From positions 105,001 to 169,000 of the forward strand of contig QVRM01001219.1 in the NCBI GenBank assembly GCA_003439945.1: a stretch of DNA of 64,000 bases. The letters are read 5' to 3'. Shown here one piece after another: positions 33,810-47,400 of the stretch. The position numbers and the translations under genes are program-made. Source of the stretch: Dermanyssus gallinae (taxonomy: Eukaryota > Arthropoda > Arachnida > Mesostigmata > Dermanyssidae). The notes under the pieces are model-generated. The model did no database searches, was not told where the DNA came from, and was given only the letters and a program-made list of their open reading frames with translations. Numbering within the stretch: the first letter of the stretch is position 1; every line of letters starts with the position of its first letter.

Positions 33810-36550
33810 ACGTGGTCGGTCGCGCATTCGAGTTCCCGTTATTCCTGTTGGAAAAACATCTACAGTCTTCAGTCACATGCGATTGCCTAGCCTCGTCAAC
33901 CATAACGTGTGTAGTATGTATAGCAGCATAATGGTAAAAGCGCAAGAAGGAGAGGCGTCAAATCTCGCATTGCCCCGGATTTGCGTCGCGTGTGGATGAT
34001 GGCGGAATGACGTGATGCATTTTCCTGTCACGACGTCGTCCCCGTTACTCACTGTTGAGTTGCCGACGCGACAAAAGGCAACTAACTCAACATTAACGTT
34101 TCGAATTCGGGCGTCAACTTCAGGCGACTTCCGTTTGCTGTTCGGTTGCTTCCTAGGCTATTGGCATGCTTCATAAAGAGAGAGAGAGAGAGTGATACAT
34201 ATACATATAAAGGCGGCGGCCCCGGCCGTCTGCACGTGCGTTCGTTAAGCACCTGTTTCTTGCTCTTCCGTGATGGTGGTCCGCAAATGCAGTTCAACCG
34301 CTATGATTCTCTACGTATACAAGTGTCACGCAGAATCTGAGCGCGTCTGGATCGCGTATTGATGGCACGTGAATGCCATTCATAAACAAAGCTTTTCTTG
34401 TGGAAGTTTTTCAAGGCACATCTGCAATTTCTCCGCAGACCCCCCAACCGTTTGGGAGTTTACTGCTCTAATGCTCAAAACGCGCAAGGTGCACGCACCC
34501 ATGCCAAAATTGGCGTGTAACACACAGTGGTTGTTAGACATCGAAAGTGTTATCAAGAAACTAGTTGTTCGCCTCCTGTAAGGATAAAAAAATAGGTTAA
34601 TTATGTATCAGGAAATTTAATTCCCATGTGTTGTTGTTCCAGCATTATCAATCAATCATATTTACTCCACTCAAATCGAGTATGTTCAAGTTAGTTTATG
34701 TTATGAATAAACATAATTTCAGCATTATAAATTCGCGCAAAGCCAGACCTGTAGACCCTAGGCAGCTTAGTTCTTTCTGCAATTCCAGCAAAAGACTTGC
34801 GTTGAATAAAATCCCATCTTTACAGCGGTGAAACTTTGTGTATTTACGAGACAGCCACCTAGTAAGTTTTAATTCGCAATAAAATGGAACTGTTACAGCT
34901 GTCTTAATTAGTATTTATAATAAGAGTAATTTACTCTATCAGTCCAACCACTTACGTTACAGATGTTCAACGATCAGTAGCGCAATACTCATGTATGTAT
35001 ATGTATATCTGGAGACTGGAAGATAGGGAGTAACTCTTTTATTATAAAAACATATATATAAAATTTCGGAGTAATTTTTCCCCGCCTGTGAGAGATACTT
35101 GAAATTTAATACTGTACGCAACGCAGATTACTTGACATAAAACTTTGCAATTTTCAGATCAAGTGATGTCAGGAGAAACTTTAGTTCGACACGAATAAAC
35201 CAGTTCAGCAATAACTGAGTCTCCTCAAATACAAGTGTCTATAGTGAATTCATTCAGATTAAGCTATTCACACTTTTTCTACATAGTTCAATTCGTGTTC
35301 GCTGAGTTGCCGCTTTAGGCACGTATTTAACAGGCTACATCAAATAAACGGTTTTTATCGTAAGCAAATTTTTGCCACAGGGTGCTCGGAACCACGCAGC
35401 GGAAGATCTACGTATACCATCGGTCCTCCACATTGATTTGAGCTAAGTTATTACATGCTGACAGTAGGAACGCTGCCGTTGCCAGCATTTACAGAGGCTG
35501 TGCACATTCCACTAATGGTACCCCAACGTCGTTGAGATACTGCGGAGATACTGCTATTAGAACTCCGTTTGATAGATGAATAAAAGCAACAAGTAGCTCA
35601 TTAAGAAACAGCCACGCCATTGCCAAATAATAGAAAGGCTAACGCCCTATTGATACCAGCATTTCTTGCTCAAGTCGTGGAAAACCAGATCATCATCGAA
35701 ATGACTGTGGTGTGCGTAGCTAATCACTTGCCGTCAATCCCTGTACACGCAGCGATTAATATGATTGCAGTACCTATTTGTTGGTGCAGTTGCCGGCGAC
35801 CGTGGATAACGCAAATAAAAAAAATGTACTGGCCAAAAATCGAGAGGCAGACGGAGATTAGAAACACACAATAGTGCAACGCATGTGCGAAGAAGCGTAC
35901 TCAACTGTAGGCACGAACCATCAGATCATCTTCACTGCCAAGAAGCTTGGCTACCTTGGACCAAAAAGTCGCAAAGGGAATCACTAATTTCACGTTTGCA
36001 AAAGGAAGTTAGATAGGTAGATAAGCGGCTCGTTCGTATATGTGCAGAGTCACTTGATACACTTGATAGTAATATAGAGACACTTTTTATTTAATTTTAT
36101 GGTTACAAGGAAATGTGAGACTAATTACACTAGGGCTTGTGATGAGTGCTACCAGTCGAGCTCATCTTCGAGACAGCCCCTCATTGTGCCCATAATTGCT
36201 GCCGCATTGCCGCGCTGAACCGCCAGAGATAGTCGCTAAAATAGAAAGTCAAAAGCTCTTTTGTCCCCTGTCGCCAGTTCGGTTCGTTTGCCAATCTTCT
36301 GTAGAAGCGACCATGCCTCAGGGCCAGGCGTAATTGATAGTAATTGTGGAGCGAGGTTTCACTGGTTAGAGCTACACATACACATTTTACTGAAGCTCAG
36401 AGATAATGTGTCGCCTATACAAAAAGATCAATGAGTGGTTGAGGCTTATATTCCAAGCCTGTGACGGCAAACCTAGAGTTACTATGAAATGCCTCATATA
36501 CCTTTGTAATGCCAAGTTGACACTATGGCCAAACGACAGATTTTAGAAGA
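33810..36550. other. Unassigned non-coding DNA
   Basis: May contain the 3' UTR of the preceding exon. A GA run lies at 34,175-34,192. No supported exon or mobile-element signature otherwise. Confidence 0.5.
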
Positions 36551-36555
36551 CCCGC

Positions 36556-37302
36556 TGGTGTATGTGGCTCACTCATTTTAGGAGTGTGGTAAAACTTGTT
36601 TAAAAAAATATTTTTTTCCCAGCGTAATGAAGGTCGTATTTTCAAGAGTGAAAGTGAACTGGTCTTACTTCAAAAAATGTGCAATTGCAACGAAATTGTC
36701 GATTGAGACACTGAAAATACCGGCGTGTTCGAAAGTAAATGGTTGAAAATCGTTTGAAGGAAAATCAAAGGCTGGCTCGGGGGATTAAAATAGTCGCCTT
36801 GAAGAAATTTCGCAAGAATGATGTTATATGTTTAAACTTTCACGTTTAATACATTATTATTGTTATACGCTATATAAAATAAACATTCGGCAGTGCTATT
36901 TTTTTTTGGTTACAGAAAAGTGAATAGTCACATTGATAGCCGTTCATAAAAATCAGGTTCCTGGGACCGAAAATTGGGTATCTCGCGACCCCATTTTTTG
37001 TTAACTGTTCTCAATGTGGCCATTTGCTTTCCGGTACTCAATATGTATCCTACAGACGAAGCGGACCCTCGCGAACACGGAATGTTTGCAGGCGCCTAGT
37101 TTTCCCATAGGACTCCTCATTATCTTGCAATCGCACGTTATGTGAAGTAATGTCCGGCCAGTCACATCAGTATAACAAAAATTGTAATCTTACTCTCACT
37201 CTAACCAAGCAATTTCCGCCCACCATTCCATTGGGAATTTTTTTTTTGTAAACAAAGTCGGCCATTTGTAAAATGAGTGGACCTCATACTGTCACACGCC
37301 AT
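36556..37302. mobile_element. 747-bp miniature inverted-repeat element
   Basis: Left text from 36,556 (TGGTGTATGTGGCTCACTCA) and the reverse complement of the right end (TGGCGTGTGACAGTATGAGG then CCACTCATTTTAC) form degenerate inverted repeats. They extend through a T-rich block and a shared AATGaaGGTCG/AATGGTGGGCG segment. No transposase frame. The right half matches the element at 21.4 kb in reverse. Confidence 0.65.
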
Positions 37303-37351
37303 ATATATAAGGCACACAACGAAGAGCACCAGTAAATATAGAGAGACAATG

Positions 37352-37397
<46 letters not shown>
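37352..37397. repeat. (TA)n microsatellite
   Basis: 46 bp of pure TA. Confidence 0.97.
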
Positions 37398-37401
<4 letters not shown>

Positions 37402-40400
37402 CAACACTCCACGAAATACACCGATCGATATTAAGGAACACCATTGAATGCTTTATTATTTACATGTATAAACAAGAGTTCCAGGGTGGTGTGGAGTGTT
37501 TATATACGTGTACGCGTCTGTCGATCCGTGTATGTCTCTATGTATAGAGTCTTTTGTGTTTATGCCTGTATGTTTAGATGTGTACCAACGCGATGTCTTC
37601 GCAGGCTCTAGCGCCTGTGCGCACGCACGTACATACATAGAAGCCGCGCCCAACACTCTAAAATCGCGGCACCCCCATCGCTGGCCCGTGGCGCTCGGAT
37701 AGGCCATAAATCATCAATCATCAGCCAGTCAGTCTGTCAGTTAATGTCAGTCAACCAACCAAGGCCTGTCGTCTGTGTCACCTACAATCGTCAACCACCA
37801 TTAGAAGTTAATTAGCTAGCCTAATCACCTATAACCAGGCCAGGGTGACGGCATGCCTGGCCATTATAGTGTGTATGTATGTATGTCCACCTGTATGCCT
37901 ATGTGTGCCTGTGTGAAATAGCATGTCCAACTTGTAGCCTACCGGGTCAAATCCAGCGGGATACAGCAACAAATGAGCACGCTTTTCTCGGTCTCTCTTT
38001 CTCACTCTCTCTCTCTGCTTGCGCTACTCCCCCAAGTACCCCCAAGACCCACTAAGCGCATGCACTTATGCGCTTCACCCCCAAATACCGCACGCGGGCG
38101 GACAAAGACTGGCATTCAGATCACTGTCGTCGTTGTCATCGTCGCCGTTGTCATGGCTGTTGTAAGTTACCACCCATAAGTAGGGCGACTCACAAATGAC
38201 ATCGACGACTTTCCCGAAACCCAGCAGCTATAATCTGTCAAAAACGGTATTTCTCTCTCTCCTTCTCTCTCGTCCCATCTGTCTCTGTCTCTCTAGCCCC
38301 ACCTCAATAACCCTATTGTCTTCCGCGTGTTCTCATTCTCTCGTTTTCTTTCTGTCCCTTGTCATTTTCTCGCCCAGCATAGCTATAGCAGCCCATAGTT
38401 TCTGTGCTTTCGATTTCGTTCCGCGTCCTGCGTCTCGTTACAACGAATTAATCATTCACAATAATAACCTATATTAGAAATATTGTTATTATTAGTATTC
38501 TGTTTCATCATCATCATATCGACTTTTACAGCTTCTTCTTCTTCTTTCTTCTTTTTCTGCTTACGATCACACCGTTGATCATTCTCAATGAAAATACGCG
38601 ACACGCCACCGACAAGCGCACAAAGTAAATCAAACGTTTCATTCCGACTACGTATAGCGGCGGTCTCGTCGTACTTCGCGATCTTATGACAGCCAAAGCA
38701 GTTGGTCAGGATGTTTCGTGGTACCGCGATCGCGCAGTGATTCACATAAGACTTCATAGTGGTGGTTGTGGTGCCACTTCGTAGCTGGCTCGCGTAGTTG
38801 TAGTAATAGAAGTAGTAGTAGTAGTAGTGGTAATAGGAGCAGTAACCATGGTCACTCGAGACCACTAACAGGGTGCCATAGCCCACGAACGCTAGCTGAT
38901 ATACAAAGAGTGACAGAGGGAGAAAGCGAGAGAGAGAGGACCGGAACGCTTCGAACCTGCTGCATCGACAAGGGCGGTTGACACGAGGTGGTGGTGAAGT
39001 TAGCAACAAGGTCGAAGGGCTCTTGAAAACCGCTGGATCGACGAGCGCGTATCCATACCTCCGTCGCTTCATTCGACTGCTGCAAGCGAGAATTCGAAGC
39101 GGCACGAGGTGTTTGTCGTCGTTGTTGTTGTTGTTGTCGTCGTCGTCGCCATCATCATCTTCATCTGTTGCAACTCATCATCGTCGCCTACCATCATTGG
39201 CCACGCTCCAAATGCCTCGTTGTTGCGAGTGGCCAATATGCTCACATCCGTGTCATCGTCTCGCTTGCTCTGGGCATCGTCAGCGTCGTCTTCATCACTA
39301 CTGCATTTACAATTGCATATATTTATGCTACGTATATGTACAATTTTCTGTAAACAGACGGCAAAACCACACACCAACCACCAAGAACACACAGAGGGGA
39401 AAAAGACAAGAAGGAGAAGAGAACAGACGCATGTTAGTCGGTGAGCAGAGCTGGTCGATGCACGAGCGGGAAAACCGCACTACTTGAGGTGCAGTCTTGG
39501 GGAACGCAGCCACACAGTTGGTGCTGTCGCACATTTCACGGCTACGACGAAAAAACCTAGACGAACTTGTACGTGAGTTATCATTACCTGGCTCGCGAAC
39601 CAGTAGGTTAGTCTTGATTTGGCGACAATGCGTCGCAACAAAGCACGACTGCCTACGTGAGTTAATGCATTTGATTCTAGCGATTACGTTTTTCTGCTAC
39701 AAGTCGTTCTACTGCCCCGTTAGGTCATAGGACGCTTTTTACGCCAACTGAACTAATCTTTTTGCTGACAATGACAGCAAAAGCAACGGTCTACTTTCCA
39801 CTTTTAATGAAAGTTTGAGTCACATAGTCCTTTACTGAGCAACAGTGCCAAGTGGCATAGCTTCGTCTTGCATTTAAAAAGTCATGCGTTTTAATTCAAA
39901 ATTGGGTATCCTTAATTTGGCTTCACGGTGACCACCTTAAACAGAGTGGACTATTTTCGGACAAAATTAAAAATACATTATACTACAAATAGCGGTTGAA
40001 GTAAGCTCGCTGAGTTAAAGTTCAATTAATAACAAAACGTCATTTAGGGGCGCAATTAGCCAAAGCTTTAGTGTGACTATTCTAACGATTACAGTTTACT
40101 GCTACACATCATTTGGCTGCCCCGTTAGGTCATAAGATACCAACTTTACACGCAACGCAAATTTAGTAGCCACGTCTCCTGGCTATGGCAGCAAACGATA
40201 CAATTCAAGTTGTACTTGACACATGAATTAAACACAAATAGGTGGCGTAAAACAACTCGATCGCTTAGTAAACTTAAATATGGCGTGCGTAAACTGAGGT
40301 CACAGATGTAGCAGAGCCTCGCCTTGCATTTGAAAGGTTATACGTTAGGCAAAGCTCTAATCTCCACTCAATAACGACGTAACACAAAACCAATTCCTTT

Positions 40401-41200
40401 CCGTTACTGATATCTTCAGTTATATCTTCTGAAGATGTCATTAACGTTGCATCTAAGAACCAAAAATACAGGCTGGTAAAAGTGTGACAAACGCCCAGTA
40501 AGCCAAATGTATATATATATATATATATACATATATATGCAAAGAGAAGAACTGCCAGACTGTAAATATATTGGTTATCTAGTCAATCAAATCGACACGC
40601 GATTATCATCACGCCTGCCACGCGTTGGCCTCTAATGGCATGCGTATAATTTAGGCACGTTTGAGAGAATCATTTATTGAGTCGTTTCGCTCTTGTCACG
40701 TCGGTCTCAGTGCAACTGCCACAATGTCACTCCGCCAGCACCAGTAAGTATGATCAACTGTCGCCAATTTCGTAGCTCCGCTTTGTTTCCTGTAAGTCCT
40801 TTTTGACGGACTTCACGCACGATATCTCTCCTTCTTCTTTAGTTGTTTCTTTCAGTTCCCCCTTAGGGTCTTTCTTTTTCCTTGGGGTGAGTTCTATCCA
40901 TTGTTACCTGATGAACAGTAGCGTACGCACAGGTCGTACATACACACATACGCACGAACCTCCGCGCTATGGCTATCCCGGGATAGTCTGCCCTTCGATA
41001 AAGCGAGCTAAAACTAACTTCATCTGTTGTTCGATGTTGAGAGGAGACCGACGACGATAGTAACAATAACAACAATGGCGACTACTTGTGTAGAAGTATA
41101 CACGGTGAACGTCGTCGTCGGCTCTCCTTGAGTGAATTTTTGCACACTATAGCTTTGTGTTATCAGCTGTACAATAAGTCAAGTCAGTAAATCAGAAGTC
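37398..41200. other. Unassigned DNA downstream of Cul3
   Basis: Includes TC-rich pyrimidine stretches (37,985-38,010 and 38,248-38,300), GTT/GTC triplets at 39,115-39,150 and a TA tract at 40,509-40,528. A 217-codon minus frame (39,105-38,452) and a short hydrophobic plus frame (39,168-39,353) are unexplained. On the minus strand an AATAAA sits near 40,670, a possible distal poly(A) signal for Cul3. Confidence 0.45.
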
Positions 41201-41202
41201 AG

Positions 41203-41425
41203 TCAATCGAGAGAGCCTTGAATGTCATCGTTAGTCGGTACTTGGTCGGTCTCGCCTCCCTCCCGGGCAGTTACGACTGGCCGTGCCGCCCCACTCGATC
41301 TCCGCCGAAATAGTCGACTCACTCTGTTAGCCACCCCAAGCCGGGAGCCGGTAGATACGCGGCCCCCTGACAGGGGCGAAGCCGGCATACCCGACTCGCC
41401 CTCCATGAAGTACGTGTACTTTGTC
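41203..41425 (-). CDS. Cul3: Cul3 exon 6 (C-terminal tail)
   Basis: Acceptor CTCACTCTAG, then G completes the AG|G Arg codon from exon 5. TKYTYF aligns with the usual end KVYTYVA, but the frame stays open for 67 more residues. These include [20 protein letters not shown], a basic patch RLFRRRSS and an acidic end [10 protein letters not shown]. The higher GC content of this stretch supports coding. A conventional short end could exist by alternative splicing, but no such exon was seen downstream. Confidence 0.8.
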
Positions 41426-44400
41426 CTAGAGTGAGACGAACGGGTTACGTTTATATATACATGTTTATAGACGAATATCATATAATAAAAGCAAAACAAA
41501 AATGCAAACATAAGACAGCAGATTGTGCTAGAGGTAACAAATTAATCGCAAAATAAATTGAGCTAAGAAAGAAAACGAAACACTTGACTAGTTCAAATGT
41601 TGCTTTTGGTCGCGTCACGACAAACCCTTTGACGGCATTTTGCCTTGACAGGAATGTTTCCGCAAAACTAAACGTAGAAAAAATAAAACATGCTAAATTA
41701 CAGCGCGCCGTTGTGGGCGATAACGCCGGCAGGTTCGCGTACCTGTCCTCTGGCGATCGTTGCAAGTACTCGCGCTCGATAAGACCCTCAATTCGCTTCT
41801 TAATGAGTGATGGTGATGGCTGGAAGCGCGACTTTAGTTGGTCAGTAACCTCAGCAACTAAGACGGCATGCTGCATGCTTTTCCGCGCCTTCATGATTCG
41901 CACGATGGCCGCCTCAATCTCGTACTTTCGGTCGTCGTCAACTTTACGCTGCGTCTCGTTGCGTTCGGGTTCACTTTCACCACGCGCCGTAACTGCTTGG
42001 ATTTTGACGCGGTAAAGCTTCGACGCAAACGAGTCGTTCACCGACAACTCGTCCGTGGCCGCTGAAAAAAAAACGGCGAACATATAATCGCAACAACGCG
42101 AAAAATAACAACAACACCGGCTTACACGCATGTATACCAGGCACAAAACAAAGAAAGCTAGCGCTATTCCCCAGCTTAGCACAGCATTTTCGCACACCCA
42201 TCGTCTGGGCAACTCAGCTAGAACTAGCCTCCGCCTACTCATCGTTTTTTGTGTAAAATAACAATTAACAAATATACACATAGGGAAGGAAAGCTTGCAT
42301 GCAGCGAAACTTGGCCGTAGCTACGTACCAAATTCCTTGTTCTTTGGGTTCTTAATAAGGATTCGCTGGGTAGGCTTGCCGAGAGAGAGCGATTGCAGGC
42401 TTCGCACAAGATCCTTCTCGGCAATATCCGTTTCCTGCTTGATTTCTTCAAATGTGAACTTGTCTTTTTTGTTGAACAGCATGAGAATGCACATCTGGTA
42501 TGTGCTCACCGACAAAATGTGCTTCCGGAAATTGCCTCGAGCTGAAACGTTCATTGCCAACAGTTAGCTTAATCTAAGAGGAACGCAGTTGTGCAAACGA
42601 TATAGGGTCTGTCTAGAGAAAAGCAACTTGTTGCTACATGTTCATATTGTTCGTACACTTATGGATTTATTGACATCATAGAGGAGGCATATGGCCCTAT
42701 TCTAAACAAAACTGACTGTGAACGTCAAACTTACCTGCAGGTGCTTCCGATGAACACTCGTCGCCATCTTCCTTGCGTGGGCCGTAAAAAGTAGCGTTCA
42801 AATCGGCAGAGCCAAGTTGCGGCTGCAGGGTAAGCTGACGTCCATTATGCTTGTTTAGGTAGAACTTTTTAAACGCCTCGAAGGCTTGCATAGCTGCGAA
42901 GGGGATGTTGCACTTCGAGCTAAGGGTTTGCGTTGGCCAAAAGCCTGTCGTGAGCACACGAACTCCGAGGTCCACTCCATGTAACTGAACCGCTTGATCC
43001 GTCACGTGCCTGCGGAATTCGTCGTGCATCGTATTGGACAGCGAAATATCCTTGAACATACCCTCGAGCTTTGATGTAAACTGACAACCACACTCCGTTT
43101 TGAGCTTCGAGATCATATTCTTCTCCACATCGTCTGACACGCTTTTGTTAAGTAGCAGTCGCTTCGCAAGGTGTTGTTTGTAGTAACGTTCGAACATGTC
43201 CTTCTCCTGGAGATAGCGGAATAGAACCATCGTTTTATCCAGAACCGTTTCAATGTCCTGCTCCGTCATGCCTTTAACGCCCTTCTTAAGCTTGTCGTCG
43301 ATAAACAACGACAGATACTCGGGCGATTTCTTGTTAAGGTTTAGAAAACTCTCGAAGTCACTGGCAATCATGTGCTTGAATATGCGCTCACTGTTAAATG
43401 ACTTGACCAGAAATAGATCCATTTTGTCCTTGAGGTCGAGCAGGCTCTGAACAAAGCTGAGGGCATCGCCTTTAGCGTCATCTGTCACCAGCGCCCGACC
43501 TTGTTCCCGCAGATACGCCGACACGCGCTCAACTAAGCACTTCAAGCCTTCGGGAACTCGCGCGAACAAAAGGTACATTCGATTGAGGTCGTCGACCTTC
43601 TGGTTCTTTAGCATGTGGACCACGCCGGAGTTCTCCATCTCGAGCACCGTCTTCATATGTACCGTGATAAGTTCATGTTCTACCACCTTGACGATAGCCC
43701 CTTCCGTGCCCTCGTCCAAATAATGCTTCGCTCTCTGGCTCTCCTCGTTGATGCGCTGCTCAACTTTAGCGACGTATGACGACGCACTGTTGTCGGCTAG
43801 AAAACGTTGACTTTCGCTACGGTAGAACTCAGTACTCTGCAGAAGGAACGGTCGCTCAAAATCTTCCTCGTAAACGCTGCGATTATGAATGCCCAAAATG
43901 ACGAGCATTTGACATGCGTTCTTAATGGCGGATCGATCCACGACCTCGCCACGCCGCTCTTTCATCACCATCTGTAGTAGCGTCTCCCGCAGCCGATCCC
44001 GAATACAACCATGGCGGACGACCTGGTCGCGGAAGATGATTAGCCCCAGATTGTATACGTTTTCCTCGTTGTACTGGGCCACATACACCTGGCAAACACA
44101 GTGATAGGAGAATCACGCATATAAGGAATCAGGTCTAGTGTTAGGAATTAGTTAGTGATAGGAGAATCACGCATATAAGGAATCAGGTCTAGCGTGATAT
44201 ACTCCGTTGCAAGCATGATCATATAAAACAGTTTAACGGACTATGCGATATTTCGCAGTTAAATATACTTGGTTCACATCACAGACGCGCAATCCAAATA
44301 TGGCATAAATCAACCAGACGAGACATTCTCGTAAATTCCAACTGTGTGTATATTGCCTAGATGTCACTACAATATAAACAACAAATACAGCGGGCATTAG

Positions 44401-47400
44401 GCGCATAAGTGCCTCCTGTCATAAGTTAGCCGGACCTACTCGTCACTACCATGCCGATGATCTGGTATTTATTCTGCTGCCACACATTACATACACAGTA
44501 CATACCCGATCCAAACACAAGAGGTCCATTGCGTCTGCATTGTCTAGCTGTCGTTACAATAAAAACAACAATAAGTCGCGCATCAGACACGAACGTTTTT
44601 CTCTGATGTCATGAATTCACCAGAATTACCCTTTACCATTACAAGCTGATTGTCTGATGTATATTTTGCTGCCATTTGGTGTGTACGTACCCGATCCACA
44701 TACATGAGGATGTCACGAATCATGATCATGCTCGTCTGGTGTTCGTTCCATGCGTTGTTCAACGTCTGCAGGAAATTGTTGTTGAGAGAGTTGAGAACGT
44801 CCACCCGGACCTTGTTCGTCAGGTGCTCGTTGACCACTTCACGCAGGCCGTCATAGACCTTCTGGCCGTGCTTGTTAAGCACCATCGTGTACGCGTTACG
44901 ATAGAGCTCCTCAAACGACAGGCCATAATTGTTCTTCTTTTGGATCTCCTGGATTGCGCTCTTGAGGTGGTTCCAGATTTCGGCTACATACCTCTCATCC
45001 ATAGCCGTCTACAAGACGAAGATCAAAACAGAAAATAGGCAGACAATGATCGTTAATGGATCGCTCGGTTCAAACGTAATCGATCGATCAACATGTCGTA
45101 ACGAGCTGATGCGGTCACTCAGCAAACTCAGCACTGCTAGTAGCCAGACTACATGCAAACACACTTCGCGCACAACGTATCCACTTATGCTGCCCCTGCA
45201 GACATAAAATAGTAACATATGTATTTAGATATACACATGTCAATAATAAACCAATCAGTCAGCCATATAAACAACAATTGTGAAGGCTGCAGTAGACCCG
45301 TGCACACACACACTGTGCTTTCCAGATACCCGATAAGCCTCCAATTAACTGCAAGTCGTGTTTCTGGAAAGAAGTTTCACTCATCGTTGCGGCCAACACT
45401 GTCGTTATGTATCCGAATGTAAATGTGCCGCCGAACTGCAGACGCTCAAGAAACGATTTGATGAACTCTTGAAACAGCTTAAAAGTAACAACAATACAAC
45501 GATGCGAGTGGCTGACCTACGCCCAACCCAACAGGTCAAGCAAAACGTGCCACATCGACATCACACTACACGCCACGTCGTCTTGGCTTCAACGGCGATC
45601 CACGCAAGAATGTGAACACACCAAAGAACGGACGAGCCGTAACGACGCACGTAACGACGGTCACAAACAAGATGACAGACTTGCAAGTCGTAAACGATCG
45701 TGACGTGCCCGAACGGCCAAGGTTAAAAGCATTATTCCTAACACGCATCGCACTCTCACACTCGAGCGACGAACTACAGCAATATGTCACCCGTTTCGTA
45801 GGCCCCGATGGTGAAGTAAACGTAACAGAACTGACTGGGTTGAACCAGGCATATTACAACAGTTTTCATGTTCAAGTCAGAGAGGAGAAATTCCAAGAGA
45901 TACTTGGTCCCGCGGTTTGGACAGAAGGCAGCCGCTTCCGCCCCTATCGTGGCCAACTAAAACCATATAGAATATACAGCGTAAGAGAAGGAGGGTCGGG
46001 CATAGGAGAAAAACTAAGCAGGCTAGACGAGTCCTTGCAGCACACTCCGATGTGACTGGAGTCCCGATTAAATAACTCGCCAAGACTAAGAGGTCAGTCG
46101 AAATGCCTCTTATGGAACGTAGAATCGTTGGCATCACTGTACGAGACGTCAGGAGAGAACGAATTTAGTGAGCCAGATATTATGTTTTTAACCGAGACTT
46201 TTTTAACCGACATGACACGCATTACATTTCCAAATCATAAGGCGTTCCACGGGCTAGCGCTGAAATCACAGGGATATGGGCGACCAAAATGGGGTGTGGC
46301 AATAGCAGTTCGGACATCAGAGTGGGCTCGCCAAATTAAATGTACCGCCCGCCAGATCATTGTAGAACTTTGTGACTATTATTTAGTGTGTATATAAAGC
46401 CCACCCGACAAGAAGCCTGTAGATATAATACAAGATATTGGTGATTGTCTAAGTTATTGTAAAGACTCGCCTAAGAACGTTATAATAGCAGGAGACCTAA
46501 ACGTCAACTTATTAAAAGATGACGCGCGCCAGACGGGCTTTATGGTGGGTATTAATGAAATTGGATTGAACATCGAGAACACATCGAGAACAGAGAAGAG
46601 AGGTCCATTGCCTCAGCACATGGCAAGCACTGCAAAGTGACATTCGACCTATTACGCCCCGTACCTCACAATAAAATTGAAGATCAACAACAGCTTAGTC
46701 GAATACTGAACACAAACGCGCTAGAACAGGCCCTTAAGTCACTACAATATACGTGTGATATAACTACGCAGAGTATAATCTTAGATGGGCAATTTCCCAA
46801 GCAGCCAGGCCGAGAAAGGAAATGAAACCGCGGTTACACAAACCCTGGTTTGATCAAGAATGCAAGTACAGGAAACACATCATATGTACCCATAATGACA
46901 TGAGCAAATTAGGTTTACAAGAGTTAGCTCTCCTAAAAAGAGTATTCAAGGCCATTAAGAAAGAAAAGAGGCTCCGATACGATGAAAAACAGAGAATGCG
47001 TCTCATACACGACAGCGTATACAAGCCGTGGCTTCTTCTCCCGACACGTCCGGCCACAGGTAATCCACTAATTAATGACATTGAATGGACAACACATTTT
47101 ACAAATCTTCTCAGCGGTGAGACGACTCTCCCAATGAAAGACCCCGGATCTGAGTTCATCCCTTTTACGGAAGCCGAAGTAAGACTAGCAGTTAAAGCAA
47201 AGCAAAATAACAGGTCAGCGGGGCCAGACCAAATCGTGTACGAGCACTTAAAGCGCAAGATAAGTATGTTATGCTCCCCATTAACGAAACTTTATAATAT
47301 GTGCCTACGCGAGGGTAAAATACCAGATGAGTGGAGAAAAAGCTACCTACAACCTATATATAAGGGCAAAGGAGATGCTACAGACACAAAATCATACCGA

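Noticed and set aside
33583..33945. 120-codon minus frame rich in Cys and Gly
   Set aside because: Antisense shadow of the His/Asn-rich exon at 33,567-33,809.
42077..42281. Upstream extension of Cul3 exon 5 frame (Cys/Phe-rich residues)
   Set aside because: Intron sequence before the T-rich acceptor at 42,062; the residues do not match Cul3.
44583..45002. Cul3 exon 2 read through to the stop at 44,583, with ATG at 45,002 as start
   Set aside because: Family alignment breaks after DR at 44,691 where GTACGT is a donor, and the upstream codons ACG GCT with the exon at 52,712 restore the normal N-terminus.
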